NCBI RefSeq assembly: GCF_016056305.1
Contig: NZ_JAECZC010000049.1
Coordinates: 1-40,831, forward strand
DNA: 40,831 nt
Source of the DNA: Amazonocrinis nigriterrae CENA67
GTDB taxonomy: Bacteria; Cyanobacteriota; Cyanobacteriia; Cyanobacteriales; Nostocaceae
Direction of reading: 5' to 3'
Shown: positions 15,488-23,903 of the stretch, piece by piece
Position numbering within the stretch: position 1 is the stretch's first letter
How the letters are laid out: each line of letters begins with the position of its first letter
Program-made: the position numbers and the translations under genes
Notes under the pieces: model-generated
The model's database searches: none
What the model saw: only the letters and a program-made list of their open reading frames with translations
Told to the model about the DNA's origin: nothing

Positions 15488-17164
15488 TTAGAGTGAACCT
15501 TCCACACGCAGGACATCAAATTTGATGAGATACATTAGGGTGCGAAGTAATAGTGTAGGAGAGACATCTGCGTGTTGTTGGAGGATGGTTGCAATTGATA
15601 CTGAGCCTTGTTGTGCGATCGCAGCTAAAATTGCATCTATAGTTGCATTTGTAATCCTTTTATCTGCACCAAAATTAGTGAGCCAATTTTGCCTCAATTG
15701 TTGCAAATGTTCTGGTGTACTCATGACACCAAGTATTAACACTAAATTTTGGCTTAGTCTTGCACTGGTGTAATGGGCAAACAACCTAAAAGGATCATCA
15801 CCCAAAGGTGCAGGTGGGCTACCTGGTAGAACTGGTGCAGATATCGGTGCAGTAGCGCGAATTTCTGCTAGTTGCTGCCAAAGGTTTTCATAAGCTGCAA
15901 TTACCACTTGCCAATCGTAAATTTGTTTAGCGCGTTGTCGTCCATTTTCTCCTAAGCGCTTTCTTAATTCAGGATTCACAATCAACTTTTCTAACGCTTT
16001 TGCTGCGGCATCAATATCAACAGCAATTGTCATTGATGAATGAGCAATATAACTACTGTAATTTAAGTTATCACTGAAATATCCATAAGCTAAATCATAT
16101 CCTGATCCTGGTGGAGGCATTAGCGTCGGAATTCGGAAACCGTCAATTTCATGACGCACAGTCTCTTGGTAACCGTCCCAATCTGAAACAATCACAGGTA
16201 AACCAGCCGCCATCGCTTCAATTGGTGTCAGTCCAAAAGTTTCTTGAATGTTATCTACTAAGGAAATAAAAATATCTGCGGCAGACCAAATTCCCACACG
16301 AACTTGTGGTTTACGTCCATCAACAAAAATACAATTAACCGACGGACAGAACATTTGAGTACTTTGTTTGAAACTGATTTCTTCTCTTTCGTCTTCAAAC
16401 CAACCAGCCAAGACAAAATGAATTTTAGTATTAGTTGCTTGTGCTGCTTTTTCTAAAGCTAAATACATTGGTACAGGATGTGCTTTAGCATAAAAGCACA
16501 ATCTGCCCACAAATAGCACAACAATTTCATCTTGGGGAATGCCAAGTGATTGACGCAGACTTTTGCGGATGTTTGTAGTATTATCGCCGTGGTCAAAGGC
16601 ACTACAATCAACACCAAGAGGAATAATTGGTAGTTGTATATCAATATTAGGTTTGCCGCCTGTACGTTGAGCTAAATATTCAGCCCAAGTATTGAGAATA
16701 TGTTCAACAGCAGTTTTGACTGCAATAGAAGTGCAGATTAAAGCATCCCAAGGCTCTATAGGTGCAATGAGTAAATCACCAATACCTTGCATAACTCCTG
16801 TACTAGCGATCGTGTGAGTCACACCACAAATACTATATCCCCGTTGTTCGCCAAATCGTCTAGTCCAAGCAAGTTTAGATAGTAGGGGATCGGGTTGATA
16901 AATTGTTCCTGCTTTGCTTAGTGACTGATGGTTGCTGGTAGGTAGCCATTGCACTTGTCGAGGACGTTGCATCCAAGGTTGAATGCGTTGGCAAAATTCC
17001 GCAAATTCTTTTTGACTGTCTGCGTAGCAATATAGGAATTCCGCTGTTCCATATTGGACAAAAGCTTTAAGAAATCCTTCACCAGCAGCTTGACGGCCTA
17101 AAAGTCTTTTGCCTGAAGTATCGTAACCATCTTTTTTGTATAAAATTGCGGCAGTGTTATTCAT
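15488..17164 (-). CDS. GT4-like glycosyltransferase with C-terminal extension
   Basis: A retaining GT-B glycosyltransferase of 558 residues. The C-terminal Rossmann half has VVLFVGRLCFYAKAHPVPMY, FVLAGWFEDE, and the nucleotide-sugar E-x7-E motif in QETFGLTPIEAMAAGLPVIV followed by SDWDGYQETV. After the GT domain (ends near 430) comes a Pro-rich linker (SAPVLPGSPPAPLGDDPF) and a helical domain of about 110 residues that looks winged-helix-like. No membrane segment is seen. Substrate is unknown; export polysaccharide or glycolipid synthesis is possible. ATG 17164 is chosen over GTG 17173; GAGTGG lies 5 bases upstream of it. It is divergent from the c-di-GMP gene, with only 67 bases between the starts, so the two share a promoter region. 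Confidence 0.87.
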   Translation of the reverse strand: MNNTAAILYKKDGYDTSGKRLLGRQAAGEGFLKAFVQYGTAEFLYCYADSQKEFAEFCQRIQPWMQRPRQVQWLPTSNHQSLSKAGTIYQPDPLLSKLAWTRRFGEQRGYSICGVTHTIASTGVMQGIGDLLIAPIEPWDALICTSIAVKTAVEHILNTWAEYLAQRTGGKPNIDIQLPIIPLGVDCSAFDHGDNTTNIRKSLRQSLGIPQDEIVVLFVGRLCFYAKAHPVPMYLALEKAAQATNTKIHFVLAGWFEDEREEISFKQSTQMFCPSVNCIFVDGRKPQVRVGIWSAADIFISLVDNIQETFGLTPIEAMAAGLPVIVSDWDGYQETVRHEIDGFRIPTLMPPPGSGYDLAYGYFSDNLNYSSYIAHSSMTIAVDIDAAAKALEKLIVNPELRKRLGENGRQRAKQIYDWQVVIAAYENLWQQLAEIRATAPISAPVLPGSPPAPLGDDPFRLFAHYTSARLSQNLVLILGVMSTPEHLQQLRQNWLTNFGADKRITNATIDAILAAIAQQGSVSIATILQQHADVSPTLLLRTLMYLIKFDVLRVEGSL

Positions 17165-17231
17165 CCAAGCCACTCATTACTTACTGTTAATAATTGTGTA
17201 TTCTGACACGATATAAAGATAAAACTTAAGC

Positions 17232-20200
17232 ATGTCTCTTAAGTTTAGTTTCATACTTGCCTTGGTGACTAGATTTATTGGGTTTATGGGAATACCGCTT
17301 CGTGTAGTTCTAGTAGTACCTTTTGTACTGCAAATCTTTGCATCTGTAGGACTAACAGCATTTTTTTCGTTAAAAAATGGACAGAAAGCTGTTGATGAGG
17401 TTGCTATTCATTTGAGAAACGAAATAGCAAATCGGATTCATTCATATATCACAGATTACATGGAGAAACCCCAAATCGTCACCCAAATAAACGCCAATGC
17501 CATTGGTTTTGGTGAGTTGAATTTGAAACAACCCAAAAGTCTAGAACGCCATTTTTGGCATCAAATGGAAATATTCAAGTCTTTCAGCCCGATCGCTTTT
17601 GGCAGTGAACAGGGAGAAATTTATGCGGTGGATCGCTTGCATGATGGTTCACTAGTAATCCGCATCAAAAACCAATCAACAGGTGGTAAGTATCATACCT
17701 ATGCCACAGATAGCCAAGGTAATCGTACTAATTTAATTCGAGTTAGCACAACTTTTGATCCTCGCACTCGTCCTTGGTACACAGAGGCGGTGAAAGCAGG
17801 TAAAAATACTTGGACTGAAATTTATCCTTATTTTTCTTCATCAGGTCTAGCAATCAGCGCTACACAACCTATTTATGGACAAAAAAATACTTTATTAGGT
17901 GTAACGAATGCAACTTTGTCTCTATCCCAAATTAGTAAGTTTTTGCAAAGTTTAAAAATCGGACGTTCAGGAAAGACATTTATTATCGAGCGTTCTGGAA
18001 ACTTAGTAGCTAGTTCCACGAATGAACAACTTTTTATACTTAATAATATACCAAGACAGAGGAAGCATAAACGGCTGTCATCTCTAAACAGTAGAGATCG
18101 TGTCACTCGTTTAACAGCACAGTATTTGAATGCACACTTTGTTAACTTTAACAATATTCATTCTAGCCAGCAGCTCGACTTTAAAATTGATGGTAAGCGG
18201 CAATTCATACATTTAATGCCTTTTCAAGATGACTACGGACTAGATTGGGTAATTGTCGTGGTGGTTCCAAAAACCGACTTTATGGAACATATTGAAGCCA
18301 ATAAACGAACCACTATTTTACTGTGCTTAGGAACATTGTTACTGACTACAGTAACGGGAGTGATTACTGCTCATTGGATTACTCAACCAATTATCCGCTT
18401 AAGTTTAGCCTCTAAGGAAATTGCTAAGGGAAAATTAGACCAAACTGTTGCAGTAGAAGGTATTCAAGAACTAAGAGTGCTTGCTGAGGCTCATAACCAA
18501 ATGGCTACTCAATTACAAGAGTCATTTGCTCAACTATTAGAGACTAACAGGCGACTAAAAGCTGAGATTGTCGAGCGTAAGCAAGTAGAGGAAGCTTTGC
18601 GTCTCAGCGAACAGCGATTTCGATTGGCAATTGATCATATTCCCCATCCATTTATAATTTATGATGCCCAGCGACGTTTGCAGTTTGTCAATGCTTTTGG
18701 CATTAACCGCAGTGGTTATTCTGAGGAAGCACTTATTGGTCACACAGATGAAGAACTATTCCCAGATGAAGTTACAAATACTTATTTACCACTGCTGAAA
18801 AAAACTGTAGAGACATACACCTTACAAACTGGAGAATGTAAGATTAATTTGCCTGGTGGGATATTTACCATAATTGTTACTTACATTCCACTATTAAATG
18901 AACAGGGAGAAATTTATCAAATTCTCGCGCATACCTATGATATTACCGAGCGCAAACGAGTAGAAGAACAATTGCTGCATAATGCTTTTCATGATGCACT
19001 AACAGATTTACCAAACCGAGCTTTGTTTATAGAACGCTTAAAATATGCACTCCAGCAAGTTAAGCTACAAGAGAATTATTTATTTGCTGTGCTGTTTATT
19101 GACCTGGATCGGTTTAAAGTAATTAATGACAGTCTGGGACACATAATTGGAGACCAATTCTTGCTGGCGATCGCTAGTAGACTAAAAGTATGTCTGCGAC
19201 CCACGGATTTAGCAGCAAGACTTGGAGGAGATGAATTTACTATTTTACTTGAACCAATTCAAGATGCCTCAGACGCTATTAAACTCGCTGAACGGATTCA
19301 ACAAGAACTGGTGTCACCTATTGAGCTTGATGGACAAGAAGTGTTTACAACGGCCAGTATTGGCATCGCTTTAAGTTCCACAGTAAACTATAGCCAACCA
19401 GAAGACCTGCTTCGAGATGCTGATACGGCAATGTACCGAGCTAAGGCATTGGGTAGAGCGCGCTATGAGCTATTCAACTCAGATATGTATGCGTCAGCTA
19501 TAGCCAGATTGCACTTAGAAAACGATTTGCGCCGTGCAATTGAACGTCGAGAATTTCGAGTTTATTATCAACCGATTATTTCGCTCACTAGTGGTTCTAT
19601 TATTGGTTTTGAGGCTCTGCTACGCTGGCAACATCCAGAACGTGGTTTGGTTAATCCGGGAGATTTTATCTCTTTAGCAGAAGAAACTGGACTAATTATC
19701 GAGATTGGCTATTGGACACTGCATGAGGCATGTCAGCAGATGCAAGCTTGGCGATTCAACGAGTATCCCAGCTTAGAGAAAATTATTGTTAATCTTTCTA
19801 TAAAACAGTTTTCTCAACCAAATTTAATTAAGCAGATTGAGCAGATTTTACGCTCAACTGGTATTGACCACAGCATTTTAATTTTAGAGATTACTGAAAG
19901 CGTAATTATGGAAAACAGCGAGCAAACAACCGCTACTCTCTCACAAATTCGAGAGTTGGGCGTTGAAATATCAATTGATGACTTTGGTACAGGTCACTCT
20001 TCATTAGCCCGTCTTTCTAGCTTTCCGATTAGTGTGTTGAAGATTGACAAATCATTCATCAGTCAGATGGATTCTAATAGCAGAAATTTAGAAATTATTG
20101 AGATCATTGTCACACTAGCACAAAAACTAGGTATAAAGGTGACTGCCGAAGGAATAGAAACTAAAGAACAACTAGCTTGTATTAAACAATTGAACTGTGA

Positions 20201-20282
20201 ATATGCTCAAGGATATTTTTTCTCGCCTCCATTGAATAGCTCAGATGCATCAGCATTAATTATGGCAAATCCTCAATGGTGA
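17232..20282 (+). CDS. dCache-HAMP-PAS-GGDEF-EAL c-di-GMP signalling protein
   Basis: A 1016-residue membrane receptor. TM1 is near residues 17-45. A periplasmic double-Cache sensor includes the signature DPRTRPWYTEAVKAGKNTWT followed by SGLAISATQPIY. TM2 is near 358-380, then HAMP (ITQPIIRLSLASKEIAKGKL), then PAS (455-580, ending DITERKR). The GGDEF domain has an intact catalytic GGDEF at 665-669 and an inhibitory I-site RPTD five residues before it. The EAL domain has GFEALLRW at 792-799 and DDFGTGHSS, both needed for phosphodiesterase catalysis. Both activities look competent. Cache domains usually bind amino acids or other small ligands. Divergent from the glycosyltransferase. Confidence 0.95.
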   Translation: MSLKFSFILALVTRFIGFMGIPLRVVLVVPFVLQIFASVGLTAFFSLKNGQKAVDEVAIHLRNEIANRIHSYITDYMEKPQIVTQINANAIGFGELNLKQPKSLERHFWHQMEIFKSFSPIAFGSEQGEIYAVDRLHDGSLVIRIKNQSTGGKYHTYATDSQGNRTNLIRVSTTFDPRTRPWYTEAVKAGKNTWTEIYPYFSSSGLAISATQPIYGQKNTLLGVTNATLSLSQISKFLQSLKIGRSGKTFIIERSGNLVASSTNEQLFILNNIPRQRKHKRLSSLNSRDRVTRLTAQYLNAHFVNFNNIHSSQQLDFKIDGKRQFIHLMPFQDDYGLDWVIVVVVPKTDFMEHIEANKRTTILLCLGTLLLTTVTGVITAHWITQPIIRLSLASKEIAKGKLDQTVAVEGIQELRVLAEAHNQMATQLQESFAQLLETNRRLKAEIVERKQVEEALRLSEQRFRLAIDHIPHPFIIYDAQRRLQFVNAFGINRSGYSEEALIGHTDEELFPDEVTNTYLPLLKKTVETYTLQTGECKINLPGGIFTIIVTYIPLLNEQGEIYQILAHTYDITERKRVEEQLLHNAFHDALTDLPNRALFIERLKYALQQVKLQENYLFAVLFIDLDRFKVINDSLGHIIGDQFLLAIASRLKVCLRPTDLAARLGGDEFTILLEPIQDASDAIKLAERIQQELVSPIELDGQEVFTTASIGIALSSTVNYSQPEDLLRDADTAMYRAKALGRARYELFNSDMYASAIARLHLENDLRRAIERREFRVYYQPIISLTSGSIIGFEALLRWQHPERGLVNPGDFISLAEETGLIIEIGYWTLHEACQQMQAWRFNEYPSLEKIIVNLSIKQFSQPNLIKQIEQILRSTGIDHSILILEITESVIMENSEQTTATLSQIRELGVEISIDDFGTGHSSLARLSSFPISVLKIDKSFISQMDSNSRNLEIIEIIVTLAQKLGIKVTAEGIETKEQLACIKQLNCEYAQGYFFSPPLNSSDASALIMANPQW

Positions 20283-20505
20283 TGTTTTGATAAATTTAAA
20301 TACTTCAATTTTTTAATAATCAAGAAACAACTCAGCTGTTAATTGATAAATAGATAGAAGAAATTATTTTAGTTACTCAACTTCATAATTGGAAAATTCT
20401 AAAATTGTTAGCTACCAAGAATTATTACTTAAATTATAATAAACATCATACAGATACATTCCCAGCAAATTATCTTCAACTAAACTAGGAATCAAAATTT
20501 TAACT

Positions 20506-21819
20506 ATGACTCAACAACCGATACAAGTAATTGGAGGTGGACTAGCTGGGACAGAAGCAGCTTGGCAAATCGCCCAGGCTGGTGTGCCTGTGATTCTCCA
20601 TGAAATGCGCCCCAAACGCTTCAGCCCTGCCCATCATACAGAACATTTGGCAGAATTGGTGTGTAGTAATTCCTTTGGGGCAATGGCAAGCGATCGCGCC
20701 ACTGGATTGTTGCACGAAGAATTACGTCAACTTAATTCAATTGTCATCGCAAAAGCTGATGAACACGCTGTCCCGGCTGGGGGTGCGTTGGCTGTAGACA
20801 GAGGACAATTTAGCGAAGATTTAACACAAACTGTATCCAACCATCCTTTAGTTGAATTTCGTCGCGGCGAAGTCCCAAGCATTCCCGAAGGAATTGTAGT
20901 TTTGGCGACTGGGCCTTTAACTAGTCCCGACTTAGCCGAAGAATTGCACCGCTTAACGGGAATGGAATATCTCAGCTTTTTTGATGCCGCTAGCCCGATT
21001 ATTGTGGGAGAATCGATTAACCGCGATATTGCTTTTATGGCATCACGTTATGACAAGGGTGAAGCTGCTTATCTCAACTGCCCAATGAATAAAGAGCAGT
21101 ATTTGCGGTTTTGGGAAGAACTGCGCCAAGCTGAACAAACAGAACTCAAGGATTTTGAACGGGAAACGGCGAAGTTTTTTGAAGCTTGTTTGCCAATAGA
21201 AGAATTAGCACAGCGCGGCGAAGATACAATGCGCTTCGGCCCCCTCAAGCCAGTGGGGTTGTCTGACAGCCGTACTGGTGAACGTCCTTATGCGGTGGTG
21301 CAGTTGCGACAAGAAGACAAAGCCGGTCAACTTTGGAATATGGTAGGATTCCAAACTAACTTGCGTTGGGGTGAACAAAAGCGTGTATTTAGACTAATTC
21401 CAGGTTTGGAGGAAGCGGAATTTGTCAGGCTGGGAGTGATGCACCGCAATACGTTTATTAATGCTCCCCAGTTGATGCATCCTAGCCTGCAATTTAAACA
21501 ACGTCCGACTTTGTTCGCTGCGGGACAGTTGATTGGTACTGAAGGTTACACTGCGGCGGCGGCGGGTGGCTGCTTGGCTGGGAGAAATGCGGCGCGTCTG
21601 GCTTTGGGTTTGGAACCGTTGGTTATACCACCGACAACGATGATGGGGGCGCTGTTTGAGTTTATCAGTTCTGCTTCACCGAAACATTTTCAGCCGATGC
21701 CGCCGAATTTTGGCATTTTGCCAGATTTGGGTGTGAAGATTAAGAATAAGCAGGAGCGTTATGGACGTTACCGCGATCGCTCTTTGGCTGATTTGGCAAA
21801 TTGGAAAGGTAGTTTGTGA
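20506..21819 (+). CDS. trmFO: FAD/folate-dependent tRNA (uracil-54-C5)-methyltransferase TrmFO
   Basis: Makes m5U54 in the T-loop of tRNAs using methylenetetrahydrofolate and FADH2. 437 residues, family length. The FAD-binding loop is [13 protein letters not shown] at residues 8-20. The conserved [13 protein letters not shown] holds Cys53, and [11 protein letters not shown] holds Cys192, matching the two cysteines of the family mechanism. [20 protein letters not shown] and [20 protein letters not shown] are TrmFO signatures. Start ATG 20506, after an AT-rich 223-base gap in which I see nothing else. The 3' end is followed by a palindromic repeat at 21841 that may terminate transcription. Confidence 0.97.
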   Translation: MTQQPIQVIGGGLAGTEAAWQIAQAGVPVILHEMRPKRFSPAHHTEHLAELVCSNSFGAMASDRATGLLHEELRQLNSIVIAKADEHAVPAGGALAVDRGQFSEDLTQTVSNHPLVEFRRGEVPSIPEGIVVLATGPLTSPDLAEELHRLTGMEYLSFFDAASPIIVGESINRDIAFMASRYDKGEAAYLNCPMNKEQYLRFWEELRQAEQTELKDFERETAKFFEACLPIEELAQRGEDTMRFGPLKPVGLSDSRTGERPYAVVQLRQEDKAGQLWNMVGFQTNLRWGEQKRVFRLIPGLEEAEFVRLGVMHRNTFINAPQLMHPSLQFKQRPTLFAAGQLIGTEGYTAAAAGGCLAGRNAARLALGLEPLVIPPTTMMGALFEFISSASPKHFQPMPPNFGILPDLGVKIKNKQERYGRYRDRSLADLANWKGSL

Positions 21820-21840
21820 TTTCTCACGCAGAGACGCAGA

Positions 21841-21868
21841 GTAGGGGTGTACAGCTGTACGCCCCTAC
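21841..21868. repeat. GTAGGGGYGTACAG palindrome
   Basis: 28-bp palindrome with arms GTAGGGGTGTACAG and CTGTACGCCCCTAC, with one G-T wobble. It is the same family as 34855-34882 (perfect) and 12606-12633 (decayed). It lies between trmFO and the DUF1499 gene. Confidence 0.85.
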
Positions 21869-21930
21869 AATTTCCCTGAAATAGCTGAAAATAATTGAGT
21901 GCTATTTAAAGCTTGAGGAGTAGATTTATC

Positions 21931-22416
21931 ATGTCTGGTTTGTTAAATGCGATCGCGCGGCGGCTCGTTTTGAGTGTTTTTGCAATACTCCTAACCCTAA
22001 GTTGTGGTCTAATACTTGCTACCCCTAGTTGGGCTGCTTCTAGTTTGGGAGTTAATAACGGTCATCTGAGTGCTTGTCCAGCCTCAAACAACTGTGTTGT
22101 GAGTCAAAATGCAGATGCCAAACATGCTATTGACCCGATTCCTTATCATGTAAGCCGTGATGCAGCTAGAGAAACTTTACTCAAAGTTCTTACGGTTGTT
22201 CCCCGTACAGAAGTAATAGAACAAACAGATAATTACATCCACGCTCTTTCTAAAAGCCGCATTTTCAAATTTATTGATGATGTAGAGTTTTATTTCCCTC
22301 CCGATGAGTCAGTGATTGAGCTGCGATCGGCATCTCGCGTGGGAGAATCGGATCTTGGTGTTAACCGCAGGCGTATGGAGCAAATTCGTTTGGCTTTACG
22401 CGATTTAAACATTTAA
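21931..22416 (+). CDS. DUF1499 family exported protein
   Basis: A 161-residue protein. An N-terminal signal peptide (ARRLVLSVFAILLTLSCG, then ILATPSWA) has a likely signal peptidase I cut after SWA. The mature part has LSACPASNNCVVSQ, the DUF1499 opening with two Cys, then YHVSRDAARETLLKVL, FIDDVEFYF and VIELRSASRVGESDLGVNRR, all diagnostic of the family. Function of DUF1499 is not established. The start at 21931 is chosen because GAGGAG lies 10 bases upstream; a TTG at 21913 would put the ribosome binding site inside the gene. Confidence 0.92.
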   Translation: MSGLLNAIARRLVLSVFAILLTLSCGLILATPSWAASSLGVNNGHLSACPASNNCVVSQNADAKHAIDPIPYHVSRDAARETLLKVLTVVPRTEVIEQTDNYIHALSKSRIFKFIDDVEFYFPPDESVIELRSASRVGESDLGVNRRRMEQIRLALRDLNI

Positions 22417-22432
22417 TTTTGGCGATTTCTGA

Positions 22433-22645
22433 TTACTGAGAAGCCTTTCTAGTTTCAGTTGGTGGATGTTGAATTTTTCCCTCGCTGTAACCTAAATCGT
22501 ACATACTAGCAGCTTGAGAATCTTGTTCTGGTGATGCTTTGGGTTTTCCAGCCCAGGCATCAGATTTTCCTAAACTAAACCAATCTTCATCACTGATCCC
22601 AGAACTGAATGTATTAAAAGTTATTTTTTTGATGTAGGCATCCAT
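22433..22645 (-). CDS. Small hypothetical protein
   Basis: A 70-residue soluble protein with Ser/Lys-rich composition. The sequence DEDWFSLGKSDAWAGKPKAS and MYDLGYSEGKIQHPP show Gly/aromatic spacing like small conserved cyanobacterial proteins, but I do not recognise a family. ATG at 22645. It is convergent with the DUF1499 gene, with 16 bases between stops and no clear terminator. Confidence 0.55.
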   Translation of the reverse strand: MDAYIKKITFNTFSSGISDEDWFSLGKSDAWAGKPKASPEQDSQAASMYDLGYSEGKIQHPPTETRKASQ

Positions 22646-22751
22646 AACTATCTCGGAGTTCTACAAATAGCGCTTGTACATTACTCTATTGCTATAATGA
22701 CAATTGTTTTGGTGAAGATTACCTCTGCCGCAGGTATGAAAGAAACCATTG

Positions 22752-23177
22752 TCAGTCAGCAGGAGGATGCCAACCGCTAACTACCCAGCGCTTCCGAGCA
22801 ACAATGATTACAGGGTTATTCATTCGCAGCCGCACAACAGTAGCCCGACCAATACCAGTTAGGCCTTCAACCCTTGTAAAATCAGGACTCCAGGCAAAAT
22901 GCTCAAACCATACCTGGGTGCGGGGATTGAAAAGTGACAGAGTTTCTCCTGTCAAGGGGTCTATAGCTTGAGTTGAGTCCCCTTTGAATTCATTACATGA
23001 ACGACAGGCTAAACAAACATTCTCAAAGCATGTTTTTCCACCCTGAGAAATTGGTTGGATATGGTCATGCGTCATAGGAATTCCACTATTGGCTTCGGAT
23101 GTCAAGCAATAGCAGCAACGTGCTTTGTCTTTATCTGCAATTTGGTTTCGTAAACTTTCAGGAATATATGTAGACAC
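22752..23177 (-). CDS. HNH endonuclease
   Basis: A 141-residue nuclease with a betabetaalpha-metal fold. CCYC (about 21-24) and CLACRSC (56-62) form the zinc-stabilised scaffold. THDHIQPISQGG carries the first His/Asp pair, ENVCLACRSCNEFKG the Asn and remaining residues, so the HNH core is intact. The C-terminal third (WFEHFAWSPDFTRVEGLTG through RVGRAT-like VVRLRMNNP) has no known role. It starts with GTG, seven bases after the partner gene's stop. Stand-alone HNH genes of this kind are frequent in cyanobacteria; it may be a defence or selfish nuclease. Confidence 0.9.
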   Translation of the reverse strand: MSTYIPESLRNQIADKDKARCCYCLTSEANSGIPMTHDHIQPISQGGKTCFENVCLACRSCNEFKGDSTQAIDPLTGETLSLFNPRTQVWFEHFAWSPDFTRVEGLTGIGRATVVRLRMNNPVIIVARKRWVVSGWHPPAD

Positions 23178-23183
23178 GACAAT

Positions 23184-23588
23184 TTAAGGGGTTGGCACAT
23201 TATATCCCCGCCACCGGAGTAATACTGCTGCTTGGGCTTTGCGTAACATGAAAAGGTCAGCCTCATACCGTAGTGTCATTAACTCTGAGCGTTCCGCTTG
23301 TGTTAGCGTACCTCTAGAATTGCTCTCAAGCAGGATATTGTATCGCTCCATATCAGCTGCTGTTTTACGACTATGAACAATTTGCCAAAGAGTGTTATCG
23401 TTTAGCTTATCTAAGGATGCAAGGTCAGCTTGAAATTCCTCTGGTACATCATCCCATGCAGGGGGGCTGCCTACTTGTAGTGCATGAAGTATTACTTCTT
23501 CCAAGGGGCGCTGGGTCGCATGGGCAGTATTGACCAAGCGTTGATAGAGGATTTCAGGGATTTGAAGAGTAACAATTTCAGCAGACAT
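23184..23588 (-). CDS. Ribbon-helix-helix-like partner of the HNH gene
   Basis: A 134-residue protein. The N-terminus (IVTLQIPEILYQRLVNTAHA followed by PLEEVILHAL) looks like a ribbon-helix-helix DNA-binding fold. The middle is acidic (DDVPEEFQADLASLDKL). The C-terminal part (LTLRYEADLFMLRKAQAAVL-like helices ending LRWRGYNVP) resembles cyanobacterial proteins that precede HNH genes. It ends six bases before the HNH start, so the two are an operon. It could repress or modulate the nuclease (inference). My recollection that this pair recurs in cyanobacteria has not been searched. Confidence 0.75.
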   Translation of the reverse strand: MSAEIVTLQIPEILYQRLVNTAHATQRPLEEVILHALQVGSPPAWDDVPEEFQADLASLDKLNDNTLWQIVHSRKTAADMERYNILLESNSRGTLTQAERSELMTLRYEADLFMLRKAQAAVLLRWRGYNVPTP

Positions 23589-23688
23589 ATTTATTTTCTA
23601 GCATTTCTAAATTTTTGATGACGAGACTTGCATTAATTTTGCCATTTGAGGAAATTTCTGATCTTAATTTTAGGATATAGTTTCCTAT

Positions 23689-23834
23689 TTAGTTTTTTAC
23701 GGTTGTATTACAAAATGGATGAGTAAGCTGTGCATTGTCCAGAGTACCTAAGCCACCATCCACTTTCCTTTTTATGTGGTCTACTGAGATAGAGTTTATA
23801 TGCAGAGAAGCACCACATATTTTATTAATTTTGC
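23689..23834 (-). pseudogene. 5'-truncated HNH endonuclease remnant
   Basis: Too short for ORF callers. On the - strand the frame reads LSKINKICGASLHINSIS, then VDHIKRKVDGG, then a stretch ending NAQLTHPFCNTTVKN and a TAA stop (23689-23691). The DH...N...H spacing and the ending are those of the HNH module found at the C-terminus of DUF262-type or stand-alone HNH proteins. An in-frame stop lies just upstream, with no start codon and no N-terminal domain, so only the last 45 or so codons remain. It lies about 100 bases upstream of the intact RHH-HNH operon. Confidence 0.75.
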
Positions 23835-23850
23835 TTAATACTTAACTGCC

Positions 23851-23893
23851 AAGACGCAAAGATACGAAACCTTTCTTCGCACCTTTGCGTCTT
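23851..23893 (-). terminator. Hairpin downstream of crtO
   Basis: Perfect 11-bp arms AAGACGCAAAG (23851-23861) and CTTTGCGTCTT (23883-23893), 11 bases past the crtO stop. The sequence also looks like a common interspersed repeat. The trailing T tract is poor. Confidence 0.55.
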
Positions 23894-23903
23894 TCAGTCA
23901 AAC

